From DATARH01 sp050246595 (GTDB lineage Bacteria > Pseudomonadota > Alphaproteobacteria > ATCC43930 > CGMCC-115725): DNA of 31,897 nt. The stretch is from positions 1-31,897 of the forward strand of contig JBFWVT010000055.1 in NCBI GenBank assembly GCA_050246595.1. Reading direction: 5' to 3'. The translations under genes and the position numbers were made by a program. The notes beneath the pieces are model-generated. The model did not search any database and was not told where the DNA came from. It saw only the letters and a list, made by a program, of their open reading frames with translations. This document shows positions 24,294 through 31,729 of this stretch, piece after piece; the first letter of the stretch is position 1, and every line of letters begins with the position of its first letter.

Positions 24294-25610
24294 ATGAATC
24301 TGCGCGGCATCACGCGTCTGGCCTGCGGGGCGATTTTGGCGGCGGCGCTGTTTGCCGCCCCGGTCGGATGGGCGCAGGAGCCGCAAAAGACGATCAAGAT
24401 CGGCGTCATCTATGATTTGACCGGGCCGTTCGCCGGCGGCGGGTCGGAACTGCAATATCTCGGCGCCAAGATCATGATCGACTGGTTCAATGCGAATGGC
24501 GGCGCCGCCGGATACAAGGTCGAGCCGATCTACGCCGACGCGCAGAGCAAGCCCGATGTCGCGATCAACGAAGCCGTGCGCCTGATCGAGCAGGAAAAGG
24601 TCGATATGCTGCTCGGCTTTTATTCGTCGGCCGAGTGCGTGCCGGCCGCGGCGCGGATCGAGCAGTTCAAGAAATTCATGTGGATCACGACCTGCATCGC
24701 CTCGCCGGTGCTGGAGGGGCGCAACCTGCAATACGTCTTCCGGCCGCAAGCCTATGGTCGGCAGTGGGGTCTGACCTCGACCGAGATGGTCAACGAATAC
24801 GCCAAGGCGCAGCTCGGCAAGGAGCCGAAGGACTTGCGGGTCGCGATCATCCACGAGGACGGCGCCTATGGCACCGATGTCGCAAAGGGCAATGTCGAGG
24901 GCGCGAAGAAATACGGGTTTCAGATCGTGCTCGACGAAGGCTATTCGTCGAGCGCCCCCGACCTGTCCTCGCTGATCACAAAGCTGAAGCGGGCGCGGCC
25001 CGATGTGATCTTCCATACCGGTTACAATCCTGATATTACCCTGTTCCTGCGCCAGGCCCGTGAGCTTGGCTTGCGGTTTCATACACTGGTCGGACAGGGG
25101 GCCGGATACGGCGTCTACTCGAAGCTCAAGGAGACGGTCGGCAACGACGCGAACTATTTCTACAATGTCGATCCGATCTCGATCTGGCAGACCAACCCGA
25201 AATCGCTGAAGCCGGAATTGCTGCCGATTATCGAGGCGGTCGGCGAGGCCTACATGAAGGCGAAACCCGACACAAAGATCAAATCGGCGCATGTTGGAAT
25301 GGCGGCATCGAACATCTATTTGTTCCTCACCGACGTGCTGCCGCGCGCCGTCAAGCAATATGGCGGCATCAGCTCGGACAATCTCCGGCAAGCCGCGCTT
25401 GATACCGATATGCCGGACGGTTCGACCATGCTCGGCTTCGGCGTCAAATTTCAGAGCCCAGGGCAGAAGATGGCGGGCCAGAACGAGCGCGCCTATCCGG
25501 TCGTCGTCCAATACATCGATGACGAAGCCTATGTCGTGTGGCCTAAGGCGCAGCAGCAGCGCGAACCGGTCCTGAAGCTCCCGGCCAGCTCGCCTTATGC
25601 GCTGAAGTAA
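24294..25610 (+). CDS. Liv/HAAT-type ABC transporter substrate-binding protein
   Basis: A 438-residue periplasmic binding protein of the branched-chain amino acid (HAAT) class. A Sec signal peptide spans residues 1-27 or so (RLACGAILAAALFAAPVGWAQ), followed by IKIGVIYDLTGPFAGGGSE, the typical first lobe. Later come DMLLGFYSSAECVPAA and VAIIHEDGAYGTDVAKG, with an acidic/aromatic pocket typical of HAAT members. Many such proteins bind aromatic acids or amides rather than leucine; the dioxygenase upstream points that way, but the ligand is unproven. ATG 24294 sits just before the signal peptide. It heads the importer operon; the ATPase gene starts 10 bases after the stop. Confidence 0.92.
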   Translation: MNLRGITRLACGAILAAALFAAPVGWAQEPQKTIKIGVIYDLTGPFAGGGSELQYLGAKIMIDWFNANGGAAGYKVEPIYADAQSKPDVAINEAVRLIEQEKVDMLLGFYSSAECVPAAARIEQFKKFMWITTCIASPVLEGRNLQYVFRPQAYGRQWGLTSTEMVNEYAKAQLGKEPKDLRVAIIHEDGAYGTDVAKGNVEGAKKYGFQIVLDEGYSSSAPDLSSLITKLKRARPDVIFHTGYNPDITLFLRQARELGLRFHTLVGQGAGYGVYSKLKETVGNDANYFYNVDPISIWQTNPKSLKPELLPIIEAVGEAYMKAKPDTKIKSAHVGMAASNIYLFLTDVLPRAVKQYGGISSDNLRQAALDTDMPDGSTMLGFGVKFQSPGQKMAGQNERAYPVVVQYIDDEAYVVWPKAQQQREPVLKLPASSPYALK

Positions 25611-25620
25611 GCGCTATCTC

Positions 25621-26382
25621 GTGCTCGAAGTGGCGGGGCTTGTGAAGCGCTTCGGCGGCTTCACCGCCGTCAATAATATTTCGTTCAAGGTCGATCAGGG
25701 TGAAATCCTCGGTCTGATCGGCCCGAACGGGTCCGGCAAAAGCACGATCTTCAACATGCTGTCCGGCACGTTGGCGCCCACCGCCGGGTCGATCCGCTTT
25801 CAGGGACGCGAGATCGCTGGATCGCCGCCGCATCGGATCATCAATCAGGGGATCGGCCGCACCTTTCAGATACCGCGGCCGTTTCGGCGGCTGTCGCTGT
25901 TCGATAATGTCGTGCTGGCCGGGTATTACGGTCAGGGGCGCCACTCGCGCGCCCGCGCCCACGAGGCGGCGGAACGGGCGCTGACCCTGGTCGGATTGCC
26001 GATCGACCGCGATCTGCCGGTCGCTGGCCTTGGCGCCGCCGGGTTGAAAAAACTCGAACTGGCAAAGGCTCTGGCGACCGGCCCCAGCCTGCTGCTCGCC
26101 GACGAAAGCCTCGGCGGGCTGGACGAAAGCGAGATGGGTCAGGCCGCGGACATGCTGCGGCGCATCCGCCGGGATCTCGGGATTACGATCATCTGGGTCG
26201 AGCACATTATGGGTGTGCTGATGCGGGTGGTCGACCGGGTGATGGTGCTCGATTACGGCGAGAAGATCGCCGAGGGTCTGCCGGAAGAGGTGGCGGTCGA
26301 TCCGCGCGTGATCGAAGTCTATCTCGGCAGCGATGCCGACGCGGTTCAGGCCGTCGCTTCCGACCGAAACCGGCCGGGCTGA
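25621..26382 (+). CDS. Liv/HAAT-type ABC transporter ATP-binding protein (LivG-like)
   Basis: A 253-residue ABC ATPase. Walker A is GPNGSGKST (34-42), the Q-loop glutamine lies in TFQIPRPF (81-88), Walker B is LLLADE (157-162), and a switch histidine is in WVEHIMGVLM. The signature region at 137-146 reads LGAAGLKKLE instead of LSGGQ/LSYGQ, a notable departure. The TFQIPRPF and WVEHIMGVLM blocks are LivG-type. It has a GTG start at 25621, 10 bases after the binding-protein stop, and is 2 bases from the second ATPase gene. It couples ATP hydrolysis to import with its partner ATPase. Confidence 0.9.
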   Translation: MLEVAGLVKRFGGFTAVNNISFKVDQGEILGLIGPNGSGKSTIFNMLSGTLAPTAGSIRFQGREIAGSPPHRIINQGIGRTFQIPRPFRRLSLFDNVVLAGYYGQGRHSRARAHEAAERALTLVGLPIDRDLPVAGLGAAGLKKLELAKALATGPSLLLADESLGGLDESEMGQAADMLRRIRRDLGITIIWVEHIMGVLMRVVDRVMVLDYGEKIAEGLPEEVAVDPRVIEVYLGSDADAVQAVASDRNRPG

Positions 26383-26384
26383 CC

Positions 26385-27089
26385 ATGCTGCAGCTCGCCT
26401 CCGTCGATGCGGGATATGGGGGGTTCCAGGCGCTGTTCGATATTTCCGTCGAGATCCGCGTCGGCGAGACTGTCGCGGTGATCGGGCCGAACGGGGCCGG
26501 GAAAACCACGCTGATGCGGGTGATTTCGGGGCTGATCCGGCCGACCGAAGGCACGATCACGATGGAGGGCACGGATCTCGTGCGCACGCCGGCGCATCGC
26601 ATCGTCGAATTGGGGATCGCACATGTGCCGGAAAACCGGCGTCTTTTCCCGGCAATGACGGTCGAGGACAATTTGCGGATGGGTGCTTACATCCGCTCCG
26701 CGCGGGCGCGGTTCGCCGAGCGCCTGGCGATTGTGTACGAGCTTTTTCCGCGGCTGCGCGAGCGTCGTCGCCAGCTCGCGGGGACGCTGTCGGGCGGCGA
26801 GCAGCAGATGTGCGCGATCGGCCGCGCGCTGATGTCGGAACCCAAGCTCCTGCTGCTCGACGAGCCGTCGGCCGGCCTCGCGCCGGTCGTCGTGCAGCAG
26901 GTTTTTGGTCTGGTGCAGCGCATCCGGGCGAGCGGTCTTACCGTGCTGATCGTCGAGCAGAATGTGCGGCAGGTGCTGCGGGTGGTCGATCGCGCCTATC
27001 TGCTGGAGGCCGGCACGATCCGATTGAGCGGCGGCGCCGACGAGCTGTTGCGCAGCGATGCGGTCAGCGCCGCCTATTTTGGCCTGTGA
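26385..27089 (+). CDS. Liv/HAAT-type ABC transporter ATP-binding protein (LivF-like)
   Basis: A 234-residue ABC ATPase. Walker A is GPNGAGKTT (34-42), the signature is a normal LSGGEQQ (135-141), Walker B is LLLLDE (155-160), and the switch histidine position has the EQN sequence (LIVEQNV) usual for LivF proteins. HVPENRRLFPAMTVEDNLRMG is strongly LivF-like. It pairs with the LivG-like ATPase; its intact signature contrasts with the degenerate one there. The stop at 27089 is 49 bases from the permease start. Confidence 0.93.
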   Translation: MLQLASVDAGYGGFQALFDISVEIRVGETVAVIGPNGAGKTTLMRVISGLIRPTEGTITMEGTDLVRTPAHRIVELGIAHVPENRRLFPAMTVEDNLRMGAYIRSARARFAERLAIVYELFPRLRERRRQLAGTLSGGEQQMCAIGRALMSEPKLLLLDEPSAGLAPVVVQQVFGLVQRIRASGLTVLIVEQNVRQVLRVVDRAYLLEAGTIRLSGGADELLRSDAVSAAYFGL

Positions 27090-27138
27090 ACAACAGAATT
27101 TTGGACAACGGAATTTTTGGGGACGAGAGCACCGCGCC

Positions 27139-28011
27139 ATGTTCGAAATATTCGATATCTATCTGCTCGAAGCGCTGGTAAACGGTCTGCTGCTGGGCGG
27201 TGTCTTCGGGTTGCTGGCGCTCGGGCTGAACCTCGTATTCGGCGTCATCGATGTCGTATGGATCTGCTATGCCGAGCTGATCATGCTCGGCATGTACGTG
27301 ATCTACTTCCTCTATATCGGCTACGCCGTACCGTTCCTGCCCGCCGCGCTGGTTGGCATCATCGCGGTCGGTCTGCTTGGCGTTCTGTTGCATGTATCGG
27401 TCATTCAGCCATTGCTCGGCACCCCGCCGATAAACCAGCTTCTCGCGACCGGCGGGGTGCTGTTTCTGCTGCAAAGCGTGGCGATCGTATTGTTTGGCAT
27501 CGATTTCCGCAATCTCGGCATCCGTCTGCCGGTCCTCGATCTCGCCGGCATGTATGTCAGTTATGCGCGTCTTTTGGCGTTCGTCGCTGCGCTGATCGGC
27601 ATGATCGCCCTGTATCTGTTTCTTGCCCGTACCTATACCGGCACGGCAATTCGCGCAATCGCGCAGGATCGGCAGATCATGCCGCTGATGGGAGTCGATA
27701 CGCGACGCATTTACATTATAACGTCGCTGATCGGCGGTGCGCTTGCCGGACTCGCCTCCTGCCTGCTGGTTCTGCAATATGACGTGCAGCCGTTTATCGG
27801 TCTGACGTTCGGGCCGATCATCTTTCTGATCTGCGTTCTGGGCGGTCTCGGCAATATTGTCGGCGGGTTCGTCGCCGCGTTCCTGTTTGCCGAGATCATT
27901 TCGGTATCGGGGCTTTATCTCGACCTGGAATGGGGCTATGTCTTCGCCTTCGGGTTTTTTGTGGTGCTGATGTTCCTCCGCCCGCAAGGGCTGCTGGCGC
28001 GCCGTTCGTGA
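27139..28011 (+). CDS. Liv/HAAT-type ABC transporter permease (LivH-like)
   Basis: A 290-residue integral membrane protein with about eight hydrophobic segments beginning LVNGLLLGGVFGLLALGLNL, typical of LivH. RAIAQDRQIMPLMGVDTRRI is the cytoplasmic EAA-like coupling loop, and FGPIIFLICVLGGLGNIVGG is the conserved late segment. ATG 27139 gives the standard N-terminus; the open frame upstream is not membrane-like. Its stop overlaps the LivM-like start by one base (TGATG). Confidence 0.92.
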   Translation: MFEIFDIYLLEALVNGLLLGGVFGLLALGLNLVFGVIDVVWICYAELIMLGMYVIYFLYIGYAVPFLPAALVGIIAVGLLGVLLHVSVIQPLLGTPPINQLLATGGVLFLLQSVAIVLFGIDFRNLGIRLPVLDLAGMYVSYARLLAFVAALIGMIALYLFLARTYTGTAIRAIAQDRQIMPLMGVDTRRIYIITSLIGGALAGLASCLLVLQYDVQPFIGLTFGPIIFLICVLGGLGNIVGGFVAAFLFAEIISVSGLYLDLEWGYVFAFGFFVVLMFLRPQGLLARRS

Positions 28012-28979
28012 TGCGCAAGCTGCTGCTGATCGTTGCGGCGGCGGCGCTGATCTCGGTGCCGTTCTGGTACAATGAACCCTATTCGTTGCACATCATCGTC
28101 CTGATCCTGATCTGGTCGTTTGTCTATACGTCGTGGTCGGTGATGGGACGGTTCGGACTGGTTTCGCTCGGTCACGGCGGGTTCCTGGGGATCGGCGCCT
28201 ATGTAACCGCGCTGTTGTGGAACTATTATCATCTGACGCCGTGGCTTGGCATTCCGATCGCGGTGCTCGCCGCTGTCGCGGTCGCATTGCTGATCGGCTA
28301 TCCGTGTTTTCGGTTCCGCATTACCGGCCATTACTTTGCGCTGTTGACGCTGGCGCTGAGCGCGATCGTGCTGCAGGTCGTCACCGCCTCGCGCGATCTG
28401 ACCGGCGGTTCGCTCGGCTACACGCCCGAGCGCGTTCAGGGCGGCAGCTCGATCTACGCGCTGCAATTCGTGGCCAAGGAGACCTGGTATCTGATCGCGC
28501 TCGGTGTCTGGGCGGCGGGGTTGCTGATCCGTTACGCCGTCGAGCACAGCATGCTGCGGCACGCCCTCGAAGCGATCGCCGAAGACGAAGACGCCGCGGC
28601 GGCGGCCGGTGTTCACGTGACCGCCGAAAAGCTCAAGATCACCGCCCTCAGCGCCGGCATGACCGCCTTCGCCGGCGCCATCTATTGCCAATACCAGATG
28701 TTTATCGCGCCCGATACGGTGAGCGGTATCGCGATCTCGCTGCAGATGGTCTTTGCCGCCGTCGTCGGCGGGCTTTATGTGATCCTCGGGCCGACGGTCG
28801 GGGCCGCGATAACGATCCTGTTGACCGAAAGTCTGCGTATTTCATTCGGCACGGCCGCGGTTGGCTGGGACAATCTCGTCTATGGCACGCTGCTGGTGTT
28901 GTTTATCATCTTTCTGCCGCAGGGCCTGTTGGGTTCGCTGCTCGCTGCCGTAACGTCGCTGCGCACGAGACGCGTCTGA
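28011..28979 (+). CDS. Liv/HAAT-type ABC transporter permease (LivM-like)
   Basis: A 322-residue membrane protein with about nine hydrophobic segments. LivM-type features are SWSVMGRFGLVSLGHGGFLG near the N-terminus, ALEAIAEDEDAAAAAGVHVT as the cytoplasmic coupling loop, and a late GGLYVILGPTVGAAI block. ATG 28011 overlaps the LivH stop by one base. It completes the importer: binding protein, two ATPases, two permeases. The next gene, 240 bases downstream, belongs to a different transporter class. Confidence 0.92.
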   Translation: MRKLLLIVAAAALISVPFWYNEPYSLHIIVLILIWSFVYTSWSVMGRFGLVSLGHGGFLGIGAYVTALLWNYYHLTPWLGIPIAVLAAVAVALLIGYPCFRFRITGHYFALLTLALSAIVLQVVTASRDLTGGSLGYTPERVQGGSSIYALQFVAKETWYLIALGVWAAGLLIRYAVEHSMLRHALEAIAEDEDAAAAAGVHVTAEKLKITALSAGMTAFAGAIYCQYQMFIAPDTVSGIAISLQMVFAAVVGGLYVILGPTVGAAITILLTESLRISFGTAAVGWDNLVYGTLLVLFIIFLPQGLLGSLLAAVTSLRTRRV

Positions 28980-29219
28980 CACGCGATTGTCGCAGCGGCG
29001 AGCATCTCTCGGCTTTGCAGAAGCATCGCGATAAAATGCTATTCATTCGCAGTCGCGTCTATGCTACCGATAGCCTGCCGCAGCGCGCAAGCGCCTTAAC
29101 CCGATCAGCGCAAGAACTCATGACCGAAGAAGATACGGCAGGGCTGACGCTCGGCGTCGTGCTCACGACTGGCGGTCCGCTCGGGACCGGAGCCATCCGA
29201 GAGAAGGCGAGTCTATCGG
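28980..29219. other. Spacer between the HAAT importer and the iron permease
   Basis: 240 bases with no credible gene. It should contain the end of the importer transcript and the promoter of the permease gene. The only notable site is the AT-rich palindrome-like sequence at 29031-29056, listed separately. No rho-independent terminator is obvious. Confidence 0.5.
29031..29056. promoter_or_regulatory. Possible Fur-type iron-responsive operator
   Basis: The core AATGCTATTCATT (29035-29047) is an imperfect inverted repeat. Read on the minus strand (AATGAATAGCATT) it matches 9 of 12 positions of the inner Fur consensus (ATGATAATCATT). It stands out as AT-rich in a GC-rich spacer, about 170 bases before an iron-type permease gene. 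This is suggestive only: alphaproteobacteria often use RirA or Irr with other motifs, and the distance is long. Confidence 0.3.
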
Positions 29220-30887
29220 TTGACCGCATTGGCCTCGATCGCTGATCCCGCCGGCAAGATTGCCGGGTCGGTTCGCCCCGGCTTTGCGATCGGAACGCGG
29301 AATCCGGGACTGGCCGTTCTCGGGTGGGGCATCGCGCTCGCGGTGCTCCTGCCGATTATTGCGCTGGCGGCGATTGCCTCTCGCGGATCGGGCGATCTCT
29401 GGCCACACCTGCTCCGCTACGTGTTTCCGCAAGCCGTCACCGAGACGGTGCTGCTGCTCGCCGGCACCGGTCTGCTCGTGATTGCGATCGGCACCGGCAC
29501 CGCCTGGCTGGTAACTGCGTTCCGGTTTCCCGGGCGGAACCTGTTCACCTGGGCGCTGCTGCTGCCGCTTGCGATGCCGGCGTATATCGTTGCCTACAGC
29601 TATATGGATCTGCTGCATCCGGTTGGTCCGGTGCAGACGATGCTGCGCGATCTGCTCGGCATATCGCGGCCGCAGGATTTGCAACTGCCCGACATCCGCT
29701 CGCTTGGCGGGTGCATCCTGCTGTTCGGCTTTGTCCTGTACCCGTATGTCTACCTCAATGTCCGCGTCGGTCTTCTGATGCAATCCGCCGAGCCGTTCGA
29801 AGCGGCGCAGATCGACGGCGCGTCGTATGCCCGAATCTTTGCGCATATAGCGCTGCCATTGGTCAGACCGGCGATCGCAGCGGGCGCCGGATTGGCGTTG
29901 ATGGAGGCGCTGGCCGATCTCGGGGCATCGGAGCTTCTCGGGGTCCAGACGCTGACAGTGTCGGTCTATGTGACATGGGTGACGCGCGGTTCGGTAGAAG
30001 GCGCGGCGCAGATTGCGCTGGCAATGCTGGTGCCGGTCGCCGGTCTTTTGTGGCTCGCGAACCGGTCGCGCGTCGCGGAAGGTTCGGCTTCCGGAGCATC
30101 GCCCCCGGCCCTGCGGCAACTCGGATTGACCTCCGGATTGTTTGCCGCCGCCGCCTGCGCGGTTCCAATTCTTCTGGGATTTCTTGCACCGGCAGCGCAT
30201 TTGATGCTGCTGTCGGCGGCGCGGATCATCGATCGCGGCGTCTCGCCGATGCTGCTCGATTACGCTTGGAACAGTGCTCGCTTTGCCGCCATGGCGACGA
30301 TGATCGCCATCGCTGCGGGTTTTGCTCTCGCCCTCTGTCAGCGATATCGGCGTGCAAACGGACCGACCCGACTCGTACAGACCGGGTATGCGGTGCCGGG
30401 AACGGTGCTTGCGGTCGGGCTCCTCGGAATTCTTTCGGCTGTGGATGCGATGATTGGTCTGATGGAGGTCGAGTCGTTGCGCGGCGCGTTGCTGCTGGCT
30501 TCCGCGGTTGGGGTCGTCTTGGCCTATCTCGCGCGCTTTCTGGCGATCCCCGCAAGCGCCCTGGAGGCCGGCTATGCCAAGCTGTCGCGCGCACTCGATG
30601 AAGCGGCGCAAAGCGAGGGAGCCGGTATTGCCGCAATAGCGGGGAAGATTCATTGGCCATTGCTGCGGCCGGTGATCGGCGCGGCCGCCCTGCTCATGTT
30701 CATAGAATGCGTGAAGGAACTCCCCGCGACACTTCTGCTGCGGCCTCTTAATACGGAGACTCTGGCTACTTTTCTCTATGGTGAGGCATCGCGGGGCGTA
30801 TACGAGGACGGCGCAATCGCCGCCCTGGTAATGCTCGCTTTGGGGCTGCTGCCGCTCATACTCCTATCATCCAAACAGATCAGGTAA
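29220..30887 (+). CDS. Ferric-iron type ABC transporter permease (FbpB/SfuB-like), orphan
   Basis: A 555-residue permease with two fused BPD_transp_1 halves, about twelve hydrophobic segments. Each half ends in a cytoplasmic EAA coupling loop: EAAQIDGASYARIFAHIALP near 194-213 and EAAQSEGAGIAAIAGKIHWP near 460-480. Such fused permeases work with a ferric-binding protein (FbpA) and an ATPase (FbpC); neither gene is visible on either side. Start is a TTG at 29220 with AGAAGG upstream; no better ATG is available in frame. The length is normal. Substrate could also be another metal, thiamine or a phosphonate-like compound, but ferric iron is the commonest annotation for this fold. Confidence 0.85.
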   Translation: MTALASIADPAGKIAGSVRPGFAIGTRNPGLAVLGWGIALAVLLPIIALAAIASRGSGDLWPHLLRYVFPQAVTETVLLLAGTGLLVIAIGTGTAWLVTAFRFPGRNLFTWALLLPLAMPAYIVAYSYMDLLHPVGPVQTMLRDLLGISRPQDLQLPDIRSLGGCILLFGFVLYPYVYLNVRVGLLMQSAEPFEAAQIDGASYARIFAHIALPLVRPAIAAGAGLALMEALADLGASELLGVQTLTVSVYVTWVTRGSVEGAAQIALAMLVPVAGLLWLANRSRVAEGSASGASPPALRQLGLTSGLFAAAACAVPILLGFLAPAAHLMLLSAARIIDRGVSPMLLDYAWNSARFAAMATMIAIAAGFALALCQRYRRANGPTRLVQTGYAVPGTVLAVGLLGILSAVDAMIGLMEVESLRGALLLASAVGVVLAYLARFLAIPASALEAGYAKLSRALDEAAQSEGAGIAAIAGKIHWPLLRPVIGAAALLMFIECVKELPATLLLRPLNTETLATFLYGEASRGVYEDGAIAALVMLALGLLPLILLSSKQIR

Positions 30888-31123
30888 TCGGCTGCAGGAC
30901 AATTTATAATTCGGATCCGGACTGAGCTTTGCTCGTATTTCGGCTGAAATGCCAAGCCGCACGAGAAGCAAGTACGGGGTGTTGCCGAGAGGGGGAGATT
31001 ACGACGATGCAGCCGTCGATGTCGTCTTCCGGGCCGAAGCTGCGAATACAATTCCTGAAAGGACCGTCGGCCAGCACCATCTGAGGCCTCCCTGGCACGC
31101 TGCGGCGGCAACGGAAATCGTGT
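30888..31123. other. Spacer after the iron permease, no gene recognised
   Basis: 236 bases with short overlapping frames only; no domain, good ribosome binding site or strong terminator is seen. A short AT-rich patch (ACAATTTATAATTC, 30899-30912) immediately follows the permease stop. Confidence 0.4.
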
Positions 31124-31348
31124 ATGAGAGGAATCCTTACGAGAACCGGTTCGGTGGTCGTTTACGGAATGAGACCGAGTGCATTTGAGACGGTCGCGGC
31201 GAGGATGCTGACCCGCGACGGCGTCGAGGTTATCTGGCAACTGCATCTCCGTGCCGCGGCCGCCCACGGGCGCGGCAACTGGCTCTCTGCCCTTGCGCTT
31301 GTCGGGATCGCAGACACAGCCGAGCGGCTTTGGCGGAGCGATACGTGA
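31124..31348 (+). CDS. Possible small protein of unknown function (74 aa)
   Basis: A candidate gene of 74 residues. The segment PSAFETVAARMLTRDGVEVIWQLHLRAAAAHGRGNWLSALALVGIADTAERLW looks like a compact helical domain with evenly spaced hydrophobic residues, unlike the noise frames nearby. ACGGAA lies about 8 bases upstream of ATG 31124; an alternative ATG at 31169 would give a 59-residue protein. No family is recognised with certainty. It stands alone between the permease and the IS630 element. Confidence 0.4.
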   Translation: MRGILTRTGSVVVYGMRPSAFETVAARMLTRDGVEVIWQLHLRAAAAHGRGNWLSALALVGIADTAERLWRSDT

Positions 31349-31700
31349 TTTTGTTGCCGTCGTGAGCACGTCCGCGGCGGCGGGCGCGATTTGTGCGGAG
31401 ACTCGAGGAAGAGTGCACGCGCGCCGGCCTGGCGCAATGACGCTGCGATGACCGATTCTTCGCAGGGTTGGCCCGCTCCAGACCGGAACGTTCGGCCACC
31501 ATCTTTCAGCAGCCCATCAGGTGCAACCGCCGTGCCGCAACTGATCCGCGAGCAAATCTCCCAGAAAAAAAGCGCCCTTTGAAAGGGCGCTTAAGGCTCT
31601 GGAAGAGAATTGGCTCCGAACGCCGTGCCAGCGGAGAATGGGTCACATGCGCCGGCCCGGCTCAGGCAAAATAGGGAAGCGGCAGTTAAGATTCAGTTAA
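31349..31700. other. Non-coding stretch before the right IS element
   Basis: About 350 bases containing a strong minus-strand terminator (31563-31592) but no convincing gene. A 47-codon plus-strand frame starting at 31448 (MTDSSQGWP...) lacks a ribosome binding site and runs into the terminator. The 100 bases between terminator and IS end have no long open frame. Confidence 0.45.
31563..31592 (-). terminator. Rho-independent terminator, minus strand
   Basis: AAGCGCCCTTT (31570-31580) and AAAGGGCGCTT (31582-31592) form an 11-bp stem with a minimal loop. On the minus strand the stem is followed by seven T (complement of 31565-31571), so it ends leftward transcription. No minus-strand gene is seen between it and the IS630 element at 31701, so it may end the transposase transcript or belong to a gene displaced by the insertion. 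Confidence 0.7.
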
Positions 31701-31729
31701 CTAGAGCGTGATCGCATCAGGTTGAAGCG
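31701..31729 (+). repeat. Terminal inverted repeat of the right IS630-family element
   Basis: The repeat starts with CTAGAGCGTGATCG and ends GGTTGAAGCG. It matches the left-element end (97-125, read inward) at 24 of 29 positions. The transposase stop codon (31717-31719) lies within it, which marks it as the downstream (right) repeat of the element. Confidence 0.75.

Noticed and set aside
22335..25511. Very long minus-strand open frame (about 1058 codons) opposite the dioxygenase and binding-protein genes
   Set aside because: It is antisense to three well-supported genes and its translation is low-complexity, rich in R, H, Q and D; high GC makes such frames open by chance.
31448..31582. Small plus-strand frame starting MTDSSQGWP
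   Set aside because: No ribosome binding site, and it reads through the terminator stem.
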